Shown piece by piece: positions 1 through 8,515 of a stretch of 64,000 bases of DNA. Positions within the stretch are counted from its first letter, which is position 1. Every line of letters starts with the position of its first letter. Under the pieces are notes generated by a model, which did not search any database, was not told where the DNA came from, and saw only the letters and a list, made by a program, of their open reading frames with translations. The stretch spans positions 54,563 to 118,562 of the forward strand of contig JAUXZO010000227.1 in NCBI GenBank assembly GCA_030692685.1. Reading direction: 5' to 3'. This stretch comes from Acidovorax sp. GTDB taxonomy: Bacteria > Pseudomonadota > Gammaproteobacteria > Burkholderiales > Burkholderiaceae_C. A program made the position numbers and the translations under genes.

Positions 1-1
1 C

Positions 2-1582
2 AGCTACTTCCAGCCCCATGGCGATGGCCTGGGCTCCGAGATGATGGAGTTGTGCCTGCCGCTGACCGCAGGCGGGCGCAACACCGGTTTTCTGGTGGCG
101 ACCTATTCACTGCAGGACGTACTCATCAATCTGGTAGCGCACAACCTCACGCGCAGCCAGGAGGCCTCGTTCACCGAGCCCGATGGAACGCGGCTGGCCG
201 TGCTGGGCGCCGCGCGCCGCGGCTCGCGCATGTTCACGGCGCAACATCTGCTCGACCTGCCGGGCAGCACGCTGGTGCTGCGCATGGACACCTGGCATGC
301 AGCGCCCAGCGTGTTCCCCAACGTGCTGACGGCTCTGGTCACCACGATGTCGATTGCGCTGGTCACGGTGATGGCGGTGCTGGTGCGCGACAACCGCCGC
401 CGCTTGCGCGCTGAACGCGACCTGGCCGACGCGCTGGCGTTTCGCAAAGCCATGGAAGACTCGCTGGTCACCGGCTTGCGCGCGCGCGACCTGGAAGGCC
501 GCATCACCTACGTGAACCCCGCGTTCTGTGCCATGGTGGGCTTTGGTGCACAAGAGTTGCTGGGCCAGAGCGTTTCGGCACCGTACTGGCCGCCCGAACT
601 GGTGGACGAATACCGCCAGCGGCAGGAGATCCGCCTGGCGGGCCAGCATGTGCCGCCGCGCGAGGGTTTCGAGTCGGTTTTCATGCGCAAGGACGGCACC
701 CGGTTCCCGGTGCTGATCATCGAGGCACCGCTGATCAACGCGCAGGGCCAGCACACGGGGTGGATGAGCGCGTTCCTCGACATCAGCGAACAACGGCGGG
801 TGGAAGAAATCTCCCGCGCTTCCCAAGAGCGGTTGCAGGCCACGGCCCGTCTGGCCACTGTGGGCGAAATGGCATCCTTGCTCAGCCACGAACTCAACCA
901 GCCCCTGGCCGCCATCTCCAGCTACGCCACCGGGTCCATCAACCTGCTGGAACCATCGGCACCCGACGCCACACCCGGTGCGGAACAGCTCCAGGACGTG
1001 CGTATGGCCATGCAGCAAATCGCCCGGCAGGCCGAGCGGGCGGGCAAGGTCATCAAGAGCGTGCACGACTTTGTACGCCGCCGCGACCAGGCCCGCGAAG
1101 CCGTGCATGCGCAGCAGTTGCTGGACGCCATCTTGCCGCTGGTGATTCTGCAGGCCCGCAAACTCGGGGTGCGCGTGCACACCACGGTCGAACCCGGTCT
1201 GCCGCCCACGCTGTGCGACCGCACCATGGTCGAACAGGTGCTGCTGAACCTGGCGCGCAACGCCATGCAGGCCATGGACGACCCCGCCATCCCCACCCGC
1301 GTGCTGGACATTCGCGTGCGCCGCACCGCCTCCAACCAGCACAGCGGCTGGGTGGAGTTTGCGGTGACCGACATCGGCACCGGCATTGCCCCAGACGTGG
1401 CTGAAAAGCTATTCACGCCCTTTTTCACCACACGCCCCGAAGGCATGGGTCTGGGCCTGAGCATGTGCCGCACCGTGATCGAGCAGCACGGTGGTTTTCT
1501 CGGATTTGCGCCCCACGAGCCGCGTGGTACGGTATTCACCTTCACACTGCCGCTCATTCAACCTTCTTCGTCCAAACCCTGA
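2..1582 (+). CDS. PAS-domain sensor histidine kinase (5'-truncated by window start)
   Basis: The reading frame is open from base 2, so the true start lies before the window. Visible in order: the end of a periplasmic sensing region, a membrane segment (about nt 320-390, TALVTTMSIALVTVMAVLV), a PAS/PAC domain (about nt 430-790), a dimerisation/phosphoacceptor box with SHELNQPL (His codon near nt 887), and an HATPase domain with LLNLARNAMQAM, DIGTGIAP and GLGLSMCRTVIEQHGG. It would autophosphorylate and pass phosphate to the regulator encoded immediately downstream; the two genes overlap by one base (TGATG). The architecture and the FixJ-type partner resemble DctS/DctR C4-dicarboxylate sensors of Comamonadaceae and Rhodobacter. 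That ligand is an inference; no transporter gene is visible in this window. Confidence 0.93.
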   Translation, partial: SYFQPHGDGLGSEMMELCLPLTAGGRNTGFLVATYSLQDVLINLVAHNLTRSQEASFTEPDGTRLAVLGAARRGSRMFTAQHLLDLPGSTLVLRMDTWHAAPSVFPNVLTALVTTMSIALVTVMAVLVRDNRRRLRAERDLADALAFRKAMEDSLVTGLRARDLEGRITYVNPAFCAMVGFGAQELLGQSVSAPYWPPELVDEYRQRQEIRLAGQHVPPREGFESVFMRKDGTRFPVLIIEAPLINAQGQHTGWMSAFLDISEQRRVEEISRASQERLQATARLATVGEMASLLSHELNQPLAAISSYATGSINLLEPSAPDATPGAEQLQDVRMAMQQIARQAERAGKVIKSVHDFVRRRDQAREAVHAQQLLDAILPLVILQARKLGVRVHTTVEPGLPPTLCDRTMVEQVLLNLARNAMQAMDDPAIPTRVLDIRVRRTASNQHSGWVEFAVTDIGTGIAPDVAEKLFTPFFTTRPEGMGLGLSMCRTVIEQHGGFLGFAPHEPRGTVFTFTLPLIQPSSSKP

Positions 1583-2211
1583 TGGAACCCATCACCAACG
1601 CCACCGTGTACATCGTGGACGACGACGCCAGCGTGCGCGAGGCGTTAGCGTGGCTGCTGCGCTCACGCAGGCTTCCCAGCGAATCGTTCGACAGCGCCGA
1701 AGCCTTTGACGCCATGCTTACCAGCCGCCCCGCGCAACGCCAGCCCTGCTGCCTGCTGCTGGACGTGCGCATGCCTGGCATGAGCGGGCTGGCGTTGTTT
1801 GATTTGTTGGCCGTGCGCGGCGACCTGGCCACGATGCCCGTGATTTTTCTGACTGGCCACGCCGACGTGCCCACGGCAGTCGACACCGTCAAGCGCGGGG
1901 CCTTTGACTTTTGCGAAAAGCCTTTCTCGGACAACGCGTTGGTGGACCGCATTGAGCAAGCCCTGGCCCAGTCTGCCGAGCGCCTGGCCGAAGTGCGCGA
2001 GCGCAGCGACATGCAGGTTCGCCTGCGCGATTTGACCGACCGCGAACGCGACGTGATGGACCTGGTGGTGGCAGGCCTGCCCAACAAGCTGATTGCCGAT
2101 CAACTCGACATCAGCGTGCGCACGGTCGAAGTGCACCGCTCGCGCGTGTTCGACAAGATGCAGGTGAAGTCGGCTGTGGAACTGGCCAACCTGCTGCGCA
2201 CCGGGCATTGA
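1582..2211 (+). CDS. FixJ/NarL-type response regulator
   Basis: This 209-aa protein has a receiver domain (residues 8-125) with acidic pocket IVDDDASVRE, phospho-acceptor Asp61 in LLLDVRMPGMSG and conserved Lys113 in CEKPF. A LuxR-type HTH follows (about 148-205, LTDRERDVMDLVVAG and IADQLDISVRTVEVHRSRV). The start at 1582 is chosen because it overlaps the kinase stop by one base, giving translational coupling. An upstream in-frame extension exists but has no receiver homology. The kinase before it is the obvious phosphodonor. By resemblance it could be DctR, TtrR or FixJ-like; the target promoter is not identifiable here. Confidence 0.93.
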   Translation: MEPITNATVYIVDDDASVREALAWLLRSRRLPSESFDSAEAFDAMLTSRPAQRQPCCLLLDVRMPGMSGLALFDLLAVRGDLATMPVIFLTGHADVPTAVDTVKRGAFDFCEKPFSDNALVDRIEQALAQSAERLAEVRERSDMQVRLRDLTDRERDVMDLVVAGLPNKLIADQLDISVRTVEVHRSRVFDKMQVKSAVELANLLRTGH

Positions 2212-2268
2212 TCGATGAAGGGCCCTCTGCCGCGTGACGCGGTAGCGGGCACTCCCATCTCGGGCTTG

Positions 2269-2916
2269 TTAGCCGCGGGGGCGTTCGCCCACAAAAATCT
2301 CTACACGGCGGTTGCGCGAGCGGCCATCGGCGGTGTCGTTGGTGGCAATGGGATAACGTTCGCCCATGCCGTCGATGGCGATACGGCGACCATCCACACC
2401 CCGCGATGTCAGGTAGCTGCGCGTGCTTGCGGCGCGGTCCATCGACAACGGGTTGTTGATGGCATCGCTGCCCGTGGCGTCGGTGTGGCCCACGATGCGA
2501 ACATCGGTGTTCGGGTTGTTGCGCAGCCCGGCGGCAAACTGGTCCAGCACCGGGCCAAAGTTAGGCTGAATGTCCGAACGGCCGACTGCAAAAGAAACGT
2601 CGCTGGGGATATTGAGCATGAGCTGGTTGTCCGCAGTCTGTGTGACTGCGATGCCGGTGCCCTGGGTAGCGCGCTCCATCTCGCGCTTTTGGCGCTCCAT
2701 GTTCTGTGACCAGATGTAGGTGCCCAGTGCGCCTACGCCGGCACCCACCACGGCGCCGGTCCCGGCGCTGCCACCCGTGGCAGAGCCAATGACGGCCCCG
2801 GCCAGTGCGCCAACGCCTGCACCGGTGGCGGTGCGGCGCTGGGTGTCGTCCATGCTGGCGCAGCCAGTGGCCAGAACGATGACGGCAGTGGCACCGAGAA
2901 GAATGTGTTTGCGCAT
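2269..2916 (-). CDS. OmpA-family outer-membrane lipoprotein with glycine zipper
   Basis: This 215-aa protein begins with a lipoprotein signal peptide whose lipid-accepting Cys is Cys19 (VLATGC). A Gly/Ala-rich zipper follows (about residues 33-66), then a C-terminal OmpA peptidoglycan-binding domain with DVRIVGHTDATGS and GRSRNRRVEIFV. This resembles YiaD/Pal-like lipoproteins that link the outer membrane to the murein. The ATG at 2916 is preceded by AAGGAG at good spacing; the longer upstream frame would put the signal peptide inside the protein and is not used. The gene converges on the two-component pair, with a small CCGCG/CGCGG hairpin near 2229-2241 between them. Confidence 0.92.
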   Translation of the reverse strand: MRKHILLGATAVIVLATGCASMDDTQRRTATGAGVGALAGAVIGSATGGSAGTGAVVGAGVGALGTYIWSQNMERQKREMERATQGTGIAVTQTADNQLMLNIPSDVSFAVGRSDIQPNFGPVLDQFAAGLRNNPNTDVRIVGHTDATGSDAINNPLSMDRAASTRSYLTSRGVDGRRIAIDGMGERYPIATNDTADGRSRNRRVEIFVGERPRG

Positions 2917-3128
2917 GTGTGTGCTCCTTGAAGATGAAGAGCCGGGCGTTGAAGGCATTTGTTCGCCCGGGGAGGGCGGCCTCATCCGCTCAGGCGCGGA
3001 GCCCAGCTGTATCGCCATCGTGAGGGCATGTCCGGCGGGACGCCATCGGCGGGCCCACCCAGTGCCTGTAGGACTGCGCCGTTGATCGTCCGGGGCGCCC
3101 AACCGCGAAGAAAGGCGAAATCAGCGGA

Positions 3129-3272
3129 TCAGGGAGCCGGTGGCGGCGGTGTTTTGTCGTCCGGGGGTGGCGCCTTCAACTCGCCCCCCTTGCGGCCGGA
3201 GAACATGGTCCACCAGACAATGGCTACCAGCAATACCAGCGCCAGCAGCGCTTCAAGCAAAATCAGCCCCAT
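3129..3272 (-). CDS. Small single-pass membrane protein (47 aa), unknown function
   Basis: This is a short ORF of 47 residues. It has one N-terminal hydrophobic helix (LILLEALLALVLLVAIVWW), then FSGRKGGELK, then a proline-rich tail ending PPPDDKTPPPPAP. An AGGAG sits about 9 bases before the ATG. Its ATG overlaps the ATG of mltA on the other strand (bases 3270-3273), so the two genes are divergent with interlocked starts. Proline-tailed micro-membrane proteins are common in Comamonadaceae, but I cannot assign a role. The hydrophobic helix and strong ribosome site support it being real; its short length keeps confidence moderate. Confidence 0.6.
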   Translation of the reverse strand: MGLILLEALLALVLLVAIVWWTMFSGRKGGELKAPPPDDKTPPPPAP

Positions 3273-4431
3273 GAAATTGACACTCCTGCGCATTGTGTGG
3301 ACGGCGCTGATTGTAGGAACGCTGGCCGCCTGCTCCACGCCCCCGGCGCCAAGCCCCTCCCGCCCCACGGCCATCCCCTTGCCTCCTCCCCCCACCGCCA
3401 CGGTGATGCTGCCCGGCGACACCGGCCCGCTGCCGCCGCCCCTGTCGCAGCCCAAAAGCCGCTGGATTGCCGTGCGTTGGGGCGAACTGCCGGGTTTTAC
3501 CAATGACGCCTTGCACGAAGCCTGGAACGCCTGGATCATAAGCTGCGAACGCCCCGCCCCGCCTTTCACCGCGCTGTGCAGCGAGGTGCGCCAGCTGAGC
3601 ATTGCCACGGCCGAGGAGCAACGCGCCTGGCTCATGTCCCGTCTGCAGCCCTACCGCATCGAGGCCCATGACGGCAATGCCGAGGGCCTGCTGACGGCGT
3701 ACTACGAACCCATGATCGACGCCGCCCGGCAACCTGGAAACGGCTTCACCGTGCCGGTGTACCGCACCCCCGCCACGCTGGGCAGCCGCAAGCCCTGGTA
3801 CACGCGCCAGCAGATCGAAACCCTGCCCGAAGCCCAGGCCGCCCTGCAAGGCCGCGCCATCGCCTGGCTGCGCGACCCGGTGGAATCGATGGTGCTGCAC
3901 ATCCAGGGCTCGGGCCGGTTGCGCATCACCGAGGCCGATGGCTCCGTATCGAGCGTGCGGGTGGCTTATGCAGGCACCAACGACCAGCCTTACCAAAGCG
4001 TGGGCCGCTGGCTGCTGGACCAGAACCTGACACGCGACGCCACCTGGCCGGGCATCCGCGCCTGGCTGACCGCCAACCCGCACCGCACCAACGAGCTGCT
4101 GTGGAGCAACCCCCGCTACGTGTTTTTCCGCGAAGAGCCTTTGAGCGGGCTGGACGCCGAGTTCGGCCCCAAAGGCGCCCAGGGCGTGCCGCTGACACCG
4201 GGGCGTTCCATTGCGGTCGACCGGCAGAGCATTCCGTATGGCACCCCGGTGTGGCTGGCCTCCACCGGACCGCAGGTGCAACTGAGCCGCATGGTGCTGG
4301 CGCAAGATACGGGCAGCGCCATCCTGGGCGCCGTGCGGGCCGACTTCTTTACCGGCTGGGGACAAGAGGCGGGCGACATTGCAGGCCGCCTGAAACAAGG
4401 CCTGCGTTTGTGGGCCTTGTGGCCAAAATAA
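3271..4431 (+). CDS. mltA: Membrane-bound lytic murein transglycosylase A
   Basis: This 386-aa lipoprotein would cleave the MurNAc-GlcNAc bond of peptidoglycan with 1,6-anhydro product formation at the outer membrane. The start at 3271 gives a lipoprotein signal (MKLTLLRIVW..., TLAAC with Cys21); longer frames destroy it. The MltA core is visible as LTAYYEPMIDA, the IQGSGRLRI region, VAYAGTNDQPYQSVGRWL, and the 3D domain with the catalytic Asp motif AQDTGSAI near the C-terminus followed by ADFFTGWGQEAGDIAGRLKQ. No clear ribosome site precedes the ATG. The stop codon lies at the edge of a dispersed repeat. Confidence 0.93.
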   Translation: MKLTLLRIVWTALIVGTLAACSTPPAPSPSRPTAIPLPPPPTATVMLPGDTGPLPPPLSQPKSRWIAVRWGELPGFTNDALHEAWNAWIISCERPAPPFTALCSEVRQLSIATAEEQRAWLMSRLQPYRIEAHDGNAEGLLTAYYEPMIDAARQPGNGFTVPVYRTPATLGSRKPWYTRQQIETLPEAQAALQGRAIAWLRDPVESMVLHIQGSGRLRITEADGSVSSVRVAYAGTNDQPYQSVGRWLLDQNLTRDATWPGIRAWLTANPHRTNELLWSNPRYVFFREEPLSGLDAEFGPKGAQGVPLTPGRSIAVDRQSIPYGTPVWLASTGPQVQLSRMVLAQDTGSAILGAVRADFFTGWGQEAGDIAGRLKQGLRLWALWPK

Positions 4432-4435
4432 GCAT

Positions 4436-4484
4436 TAAATTGGCCTCTAGCGCTTGATGGATAAGCGCTAGCAGCTATCAAAAC
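4436..4484. repeat. Dispersed AGCGCTT hairpin repeat, copy 1
   Basis: The core is AGCGCTT-N7-AAGCGCT at 4449-4469, flanked by GGCCTCT on the left and AGCTATCAAAA on the right. It overlaps the end region of mltA, whose TAA is at 4429-4431. Its right edge sits just before the next gene and may supply the weak AGGA ribosome site at about 4486. It belongs to the nine-member family in this window. Confidence 0.9.
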
Positions 4485-4494
4485 AGGACTATTC

Positions 4495-6543
4495 ATGCGT
4501 GTCACCGTGGCCCAACTGCGCACTGTGCTGCTGGCACAGGCCATCGAGCAGGTGGACACCGAGCGCACGTTGGTCAGTCAGACCGAGATCGACGAGGCCA
4601 CGCACACGGCCGTGGGAGCGGCCCGGCAGCGCGGCGTGCCCCGCGTGGGCGCGGGCGACGTTGTGCTGGCCCGGGCCGAAACCATCGCCCAGCGCGCCAG
4701 CGGGCGGGACCCCACCGTGGCTGCACTGCGGCAGCCCAGTGCGCGCCTGCGCTGGCTGGCCATGGGTTTGCCCTGGGTCGCCCTGCTGCTGGGGCTGGCG
4801 CTGGACCGCATGGCCAACGCGCACCGCGTGGACTTGTTATCGCCGCCGCTGCTCGCCGTGTTGGGATGGAACCTGGTGATGTACGCACTGCTGGCTTGGC
4901 GCGCCTTGCGGCGGCCACACGGGCACGGTCCCAACGCAGTGCTGCGGACGTTGGCGCCATGGGCGCGCCCTGCGCACAGCGGGCGTGCCGGGCGGCGCGG
5001 CCTGACAGCACGCATCGCGGCAGACTTTCACACCCGCTGGCTGGCACGCATGGCGGCACCACTGCAACACCACGCGGCGCGCGTGCTGCACCTGTGCGCT
5101 GCCGCCTGGGCTGCAGGCATTGCGTTGTCGCTGCTGCTGCGCGGGCTGGTGGTGCGCTACCAGTTTGGGTGGGAAAGCACCTTTCTCGACGCGGGCCAAG
5201 TGCATGCCATCGTCTCGGCGCTGTTCTGGCCGCTGACCACGGTGTTTGGGCTGGCGCCGTTTTCGCTGCAAGAGATTACGGCCACGCAGAACTTTGCGGG
5301 CGAGGGCGCGGCGGGCAGCCGCTGGGTGTGGATGTATGTGGGCCTGCTGGCACTCGCGGTGGTGCTGCCCCGCCTGGCGCTGGCCGCCTGGGCCTGGGCG
5401 CGTGAGGCGCAGTGGGCACGCCAATGCCACATCGACCCCGACGACCCCCAAGACGCCGCGTTTGACACGCTGCGCCGCAGCCTGCCGGGCGACCTGGTGA
5501 TTGGCCTGCAAGGCCTGAAGCCAGCACAGACACAGGTGCTGCAAGCCCTGGCAGCCGAAGGAACCCCACAGGGCGACCGCCTGCGGTTTGCCGACCCCGC
5601 TGACACCGCCGCCACCCGCCAGCCGGTAGACGCCGTGCTGATCTGGGACGACACAGCACCCGCCCACCCGATGCCCCCGGCCTGGACACCCGCGCCCCAG
5701 CGCGCTCTGCGCTGGGAAGACTGCGGCGAAAGCTGGGTGCAGGAGCCCGCGTTGTTTGACCAACTGGCGGCCGCGCTGCCACACCACCAACACGTGCTGG
5801 CCCGGCTGCGCGCCAGCGCTGTGGCCCGCAACGAGCAGCGTTTTGACGCATCGCTGTTGGCCCTGGCGCAGCACCTGCGCGCCTGCACGGCGCTGGGCAC
5901 CACCGACCCGGCGGCCCAATACGCGCACCATGTGCAAACCCTGGACGCCACGCTGCGCGCGCTGCATGGCAACCTGCCCGCGCCGCCAGAAAACACGGCG
6001 ATGCCGAACCGTTTGCCCGCCCTGCGCCGCACCGACAACACTGCGCTGGCCGCGGGCACGTCGGCCGGTGCGGCGGCAGGTGCGGCCGCTGGCGCCAAGG
6101 CGGGTGCGCTGATCGACATCGGCACGGGCGGACTGACACTGGGAGCGGGCACCGCCCTGGGCGCCCTGCTGGGCGGCACCACGGCCTGGGTGGTGCGCGC
6201 GTTTCAAAAGAAGGACGCGGAGCAGGATGTGCTGCGGCACGCCGCCGAAGCCGCATGCACGCGTTATCTGGTCATCGCCCACCAGGCCCGCGTGCGCGCG
6301 CAGGATGCCGACGCCCTGGCCCGCCGCTGGCACGCCGAGGTGACGGGCACCGTGGCCGCCCACGGGGGAGAACTGACCGCTGCGCTAAAGGCGCCCCAAG
6401 CGAAACAAACGACACAGGCGATACAAGCGGCACAGGCGCCCGCCGATGTACTGCCGCCGCTGCTGCGCACGGTGTTGCTGGGCATACTGCAGCGCAGTTT
6501 TGCGCCTGCCCAGTCAGAAAATATGAGTCAAAACAGGCTCTAG
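4495..6543 (+). CDS. DUF2868 membrane protein with DUF3482-like glycine-zipper C-terminus
   Basis: This 682-aa protein is longer than the roughly 450-500 aa I expect for DUF2868 proteins. The N-terminal part has the DUF2868 pattern, with hydrophobic pairs near residues 83-105 and 117-137 and further segments near 195-220 and 278-302. From about residue 519 there is a Gly/Ala-rich zipper (TSAGAAAGAAAGAKAG, then TGGLTLGAGTALGALLGG) and a tail (EAACTRYLVIAHQARVRA). This resembles the C-terminus of the DUF3482 GTPase-like proteins that usually lie next to DUF2868 genes. No P-loop is present, so a gene fusion with loss of the GTPase domain is possible. The last residues (NMSQNRL) and the TAG are supplied by a dispersed repeat. 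Function unknown. Confidence 0.82.
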   Translation: MRVTVAQLRTVLLAQAIEQVDTERTLVSQTEIDEATHTAVGAARQRGVPRVGAGDVVLARAETIAQRASGRDPTVAALRQPSARLRWLAMGLPWVALLLGLALDRMANAHRVDLLSPPLLAVLGWNLVMYALLAWRALRRPHGHGPNAVLRTLAPWARPAHSGRAGRRGLTARIAADFHTRWLARMAAPLQHHAARVLHLCAAAWAAGIALSLLLRGLVVRYQFGWESTFLDAGQVHAIVSALFWPLTTVFGLAPFSLQEITATQNFAGEGAAGSRWVWMYVGLLALAVVLPRLALAAWAWAREAQWARQCHIDPDDPQDAAFDTLRRSLPGDLVIGLQGLKPAQTQVLQALAAEGTPQGDRLRFADPADTAATRQPVDAVLIWDDTAPAHPMPPAWTPAPQRALRWEDCGESWVQEPALFDQLAAALPHHQHVLARLRASAVARNEQRFDASLLALAQHLRACTALGTTDPAAQYAHHVQTLDATLRALHGNLPAPPENTAMPNRLPALRRTDNTALAAGTSAGAAAGAAAGAKAGALIDIGTGGLTLGAGTALGALLGGTTAWVVRAFQKKDAEQDVLRHAAEAACTRYLVIAHQARVRAQDADALARRWHAEVTGTVAAHGGELTAALKAPQAKQTTQAIQAAQAPADVLPPLLRTVLLGILQRSFAPAQSENMSQNRL

Positions 6544-6580
6544 CGCTTATCCATCAAGCGCTGATAGCTATCTTTTTTGA
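6517..6580. repeat. Dispersed AGCGCTT hairpin repeat, copy 2
   Basis: The core at 6542-6562 is AGCGCTT-N7-AAGCGCT, preceded by AAATATGAGTCAAAACAGGC and followed by GATAGCTATCTTTTTT. The left third is translated as the last residues of the DUF2868 protein, and the TAG within CTCTAGCG is its stop codon. The T-run on the right could let the hairpin act as a weak terminator. Confidence 0.92.
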
Positions 6581-6583
6581 TGA

Positions 6584-8350
6584 CTACCGCTCCACCGTCA
6601 GGCGCGTGACCACCGGCGACGCGTCCCCCGTGTGGAACGCCAGCTTGCGTTCGCGCAGCGCAACGTCGTGGGCGGTGACACGGTCAAACCGGCGCAGATG
6701 CTCGGTCCAGGATTCGTCCTCGATCTGCTCCACATACCGCGTGGGGTCGCCGATGTCGTGTTGCAGCTGCCACGACAGCGCGCCCTGGCGCAGGCGGCTG
6801 CGGCGGCTTTCCTGCATCAGCGTGCGAAATTCGGTCGCCCGCGCCGGGTCGATGAAATATTCAATCGTCACCACCACATGCCCCGGCTCGGGCGGGCTGT
6901 CGGCCACGGGCGCGGTGAACGCGCGCGAGGGGCTCAGGTCCTCTTCGATGCTGCGGTCCACCACCAGCCGCTGCACCAGCGCCATGGCCAGCACCCCGGT
7001 CACGGCCGCCAGCCCCAGGCTGACATGCACATCAGTCACCGTGGCCACCTGGCCCCACACGGCAGCCCCCAGCGCGGTGGCGCCCATGATGGCCATCTGG
7101 TAAATCGACATGCCGCGCGCGCGCACCCAGTTGGGCAGGGCCAGCTGGGCCGACACGGAAAGCGAATTGGCCGTGGTGATCCAGGCCATGCCGCCGACAA
7201 ACATGGCGGGCACGGCGACATATACGTTCGGCGCCAAGGCCATCACCGCCGTCGCAACGGCCTGCAAGATCGTGCCGCGCATCACCAGCACATCGCGCGC
7301 CATGGCCTGGCGCAGGCGCGGCAAGAACATGGCCGCCGTGATGGCGCCCGCCCCCATCGACGCCAGCAGCAAGGTAAACGTGCCCGCACCGCCGCCGTCG
7401 AGCCCCTTGGCCAACAGCGGCAACAAGGCCAGCAATGCGGTGGCGTGCAAAAAGAAGATGGAGATGCGCCACAACACCGCCCGCATGCGCGGCGACTGGC
7501 GCACAAACTGCAGGCCCACGCGCATGGCGCTGGGCAGCCGCTCACGGCCCAGCGGGCTGGGCACGTGGGTGCGTTTCCAGCGCATGATGACCAGGCCCGA
7601 GGCCACCGACAACACCGCATTGAGCACAAACACCCAGGCACTGCCCGCGCTGGCAATGATGGCGCCGGCCAGCAGCGGGCCGATGATGCGCGAGGCGTTC
7701 ATGGCGATGCCATTGAGCGCCAAGGCCGCTGGGAGCTGCGCGCGGCTGACCAGTTCCGGCACGATGGCCGCAAACACCGGCCAGCGCATGGCCAGGCCAA
7801 TGCCGTTGGCAAACGTCAGCGCCAACAGCAGCGGCGCCGTCATGCCACCGACCAGGACGGCCACACACAACACCAGCGCCACGGCAGCCACCCAGAACTG
7901 CGTGGCGATGAAATAGCGGCGCCGGTCCAGGATGTCGGCCAGCGCGCCGCTGGGCAGGCCCAGCAAGAACACCGGCAGCGTGGATGCTGTCTGCACCAGC
8001 GCCACCAGCACCGGCGAGGTGGTGAGCGTTGTCATCAACCACGCGGCCGCCACGTCGTTCATCCACATGCAGGTATTGGCCGCCACCCAGGTGAGCCAGA
8101 GCATGCGGAACACCGGCACGGACAGTGGCGCGAAAGGCGAGAGGGAGGCGGACGCGGCGTTGGCCAGGGGCGGGACGGTGTGCTCCAGATGCGCGGCCAC
8201 GGAGGCTTCGGCGTCCTGGGCCAAGGCCGCGCGGTCGGCGGCGGCTTCGGCAACGGGAGACTGCCCCGCAGCATCGGGTGCCAGATTCACTTCAGGGGAG
8301 GTGGGGGGCGCAATGCTGCGCGTGCTTTCGTGGGACGGCAAAGGTGGCAT
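6584..8350 (-). CDS. MFS transporter of the MFS_3/DitE family with C-terminal monooxygenase-like domain
   Basis: This 588-aa inner-membrane protein has about 60 N-terminal Ala/Pro-rich residues, then a 12-helix major facilitator core starting near FRMLWLTWVAANTCMWM. The loop motif is GLPSGALADILDRRR. A soluble tail of about 100 residues (VVVTIEYFIDPARATEF..., YVEQIEDESWTEHLRR) resembles the ferredoxin-like antibiotic-monooxygenase fold common in MFS_3 proteins. Such proteins export siderophores or drugs; the substrate here is unknown. The start at 8350 has only a weak GAAGA before it, and an upstream in-frame start at 8473 is possible. Confidence 0.85.
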   Translation of the reverse strand: MPPLPSHESTRSIAPPTSPEVNLAPDAAGQSPVAEAAADRAALAQDAEASVAAHLEHTVPPLANAASASLSPFAPLSVPVFRMLWLTWVAANTCMWMNDVAAAWLMTTLTTSPVLVALVQTASTLPVFLLGLPSGALADILDRRRYFIATQFWVAAVALVLCVAVLVGGMTAPLLLALTFANGIGLAMRWPVFAAIVPELVSRAQLPAALALNGIAMNASRIIGPLLAGAIIASAGSAWVFVLNAVLSVASGLVIMRWKRTHVPSPLGRERLPSAMRVGLQFVRQSPRMRAVLWRISIFFLHATALLALLPLLAKGLDGGGAGTFTLLLASMGAGAITAAMFLPRLRQAMARDVLVMRGTILQAVATAVMALAPNVYVAVPAMFVGGMAWITTANSLSVSAQLALPNWVRARGMSIYQMAIMGATALGAAVWGQVATVTDVHVSLGLAAVTGVLAMALVQRLVVDRSIEEDLSPSRAFTAPVADSPPEPGHVVVTIEYFIDPARATEFRTLMQESRRSRLRQGALSWQLQHDIGDPTRYVEQIEDESWTEHLRRFDRVTAHDVALRERKLAFHTGDASPVVTRLTVER

Positions 8351-8515
8351 GTCTTCGCATTTTGCGACGGTTGGAGCGGCCCTGGTGCGAGCGCACCGAA
8401 TAGCCACGTGCTCGCTGTGCCCCACAGGCGTCGCCACCGGGTCCTGCGTCCGGGACTTCAGCCCAGGACTCAAACCGGCCGTTGAGCGCGCCGCTTCGAA
8501 AGCCAGTGGGCAGGA

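Noticed and set aside
2215..2709. A 164-codon frame opposite the OmpA-like lipoprotein.
   Set aside because: No homology; the minus-strand lipoprotein has a signal peptide, ribosome site and OmpA motif.
6632..8485. A 617-codon frame opposite the MFS_3 transporter.
   Set aside because: Composition is His/Gln/Arg-rich without hydrophobic patterning; the minus-strand transporter explains the region.
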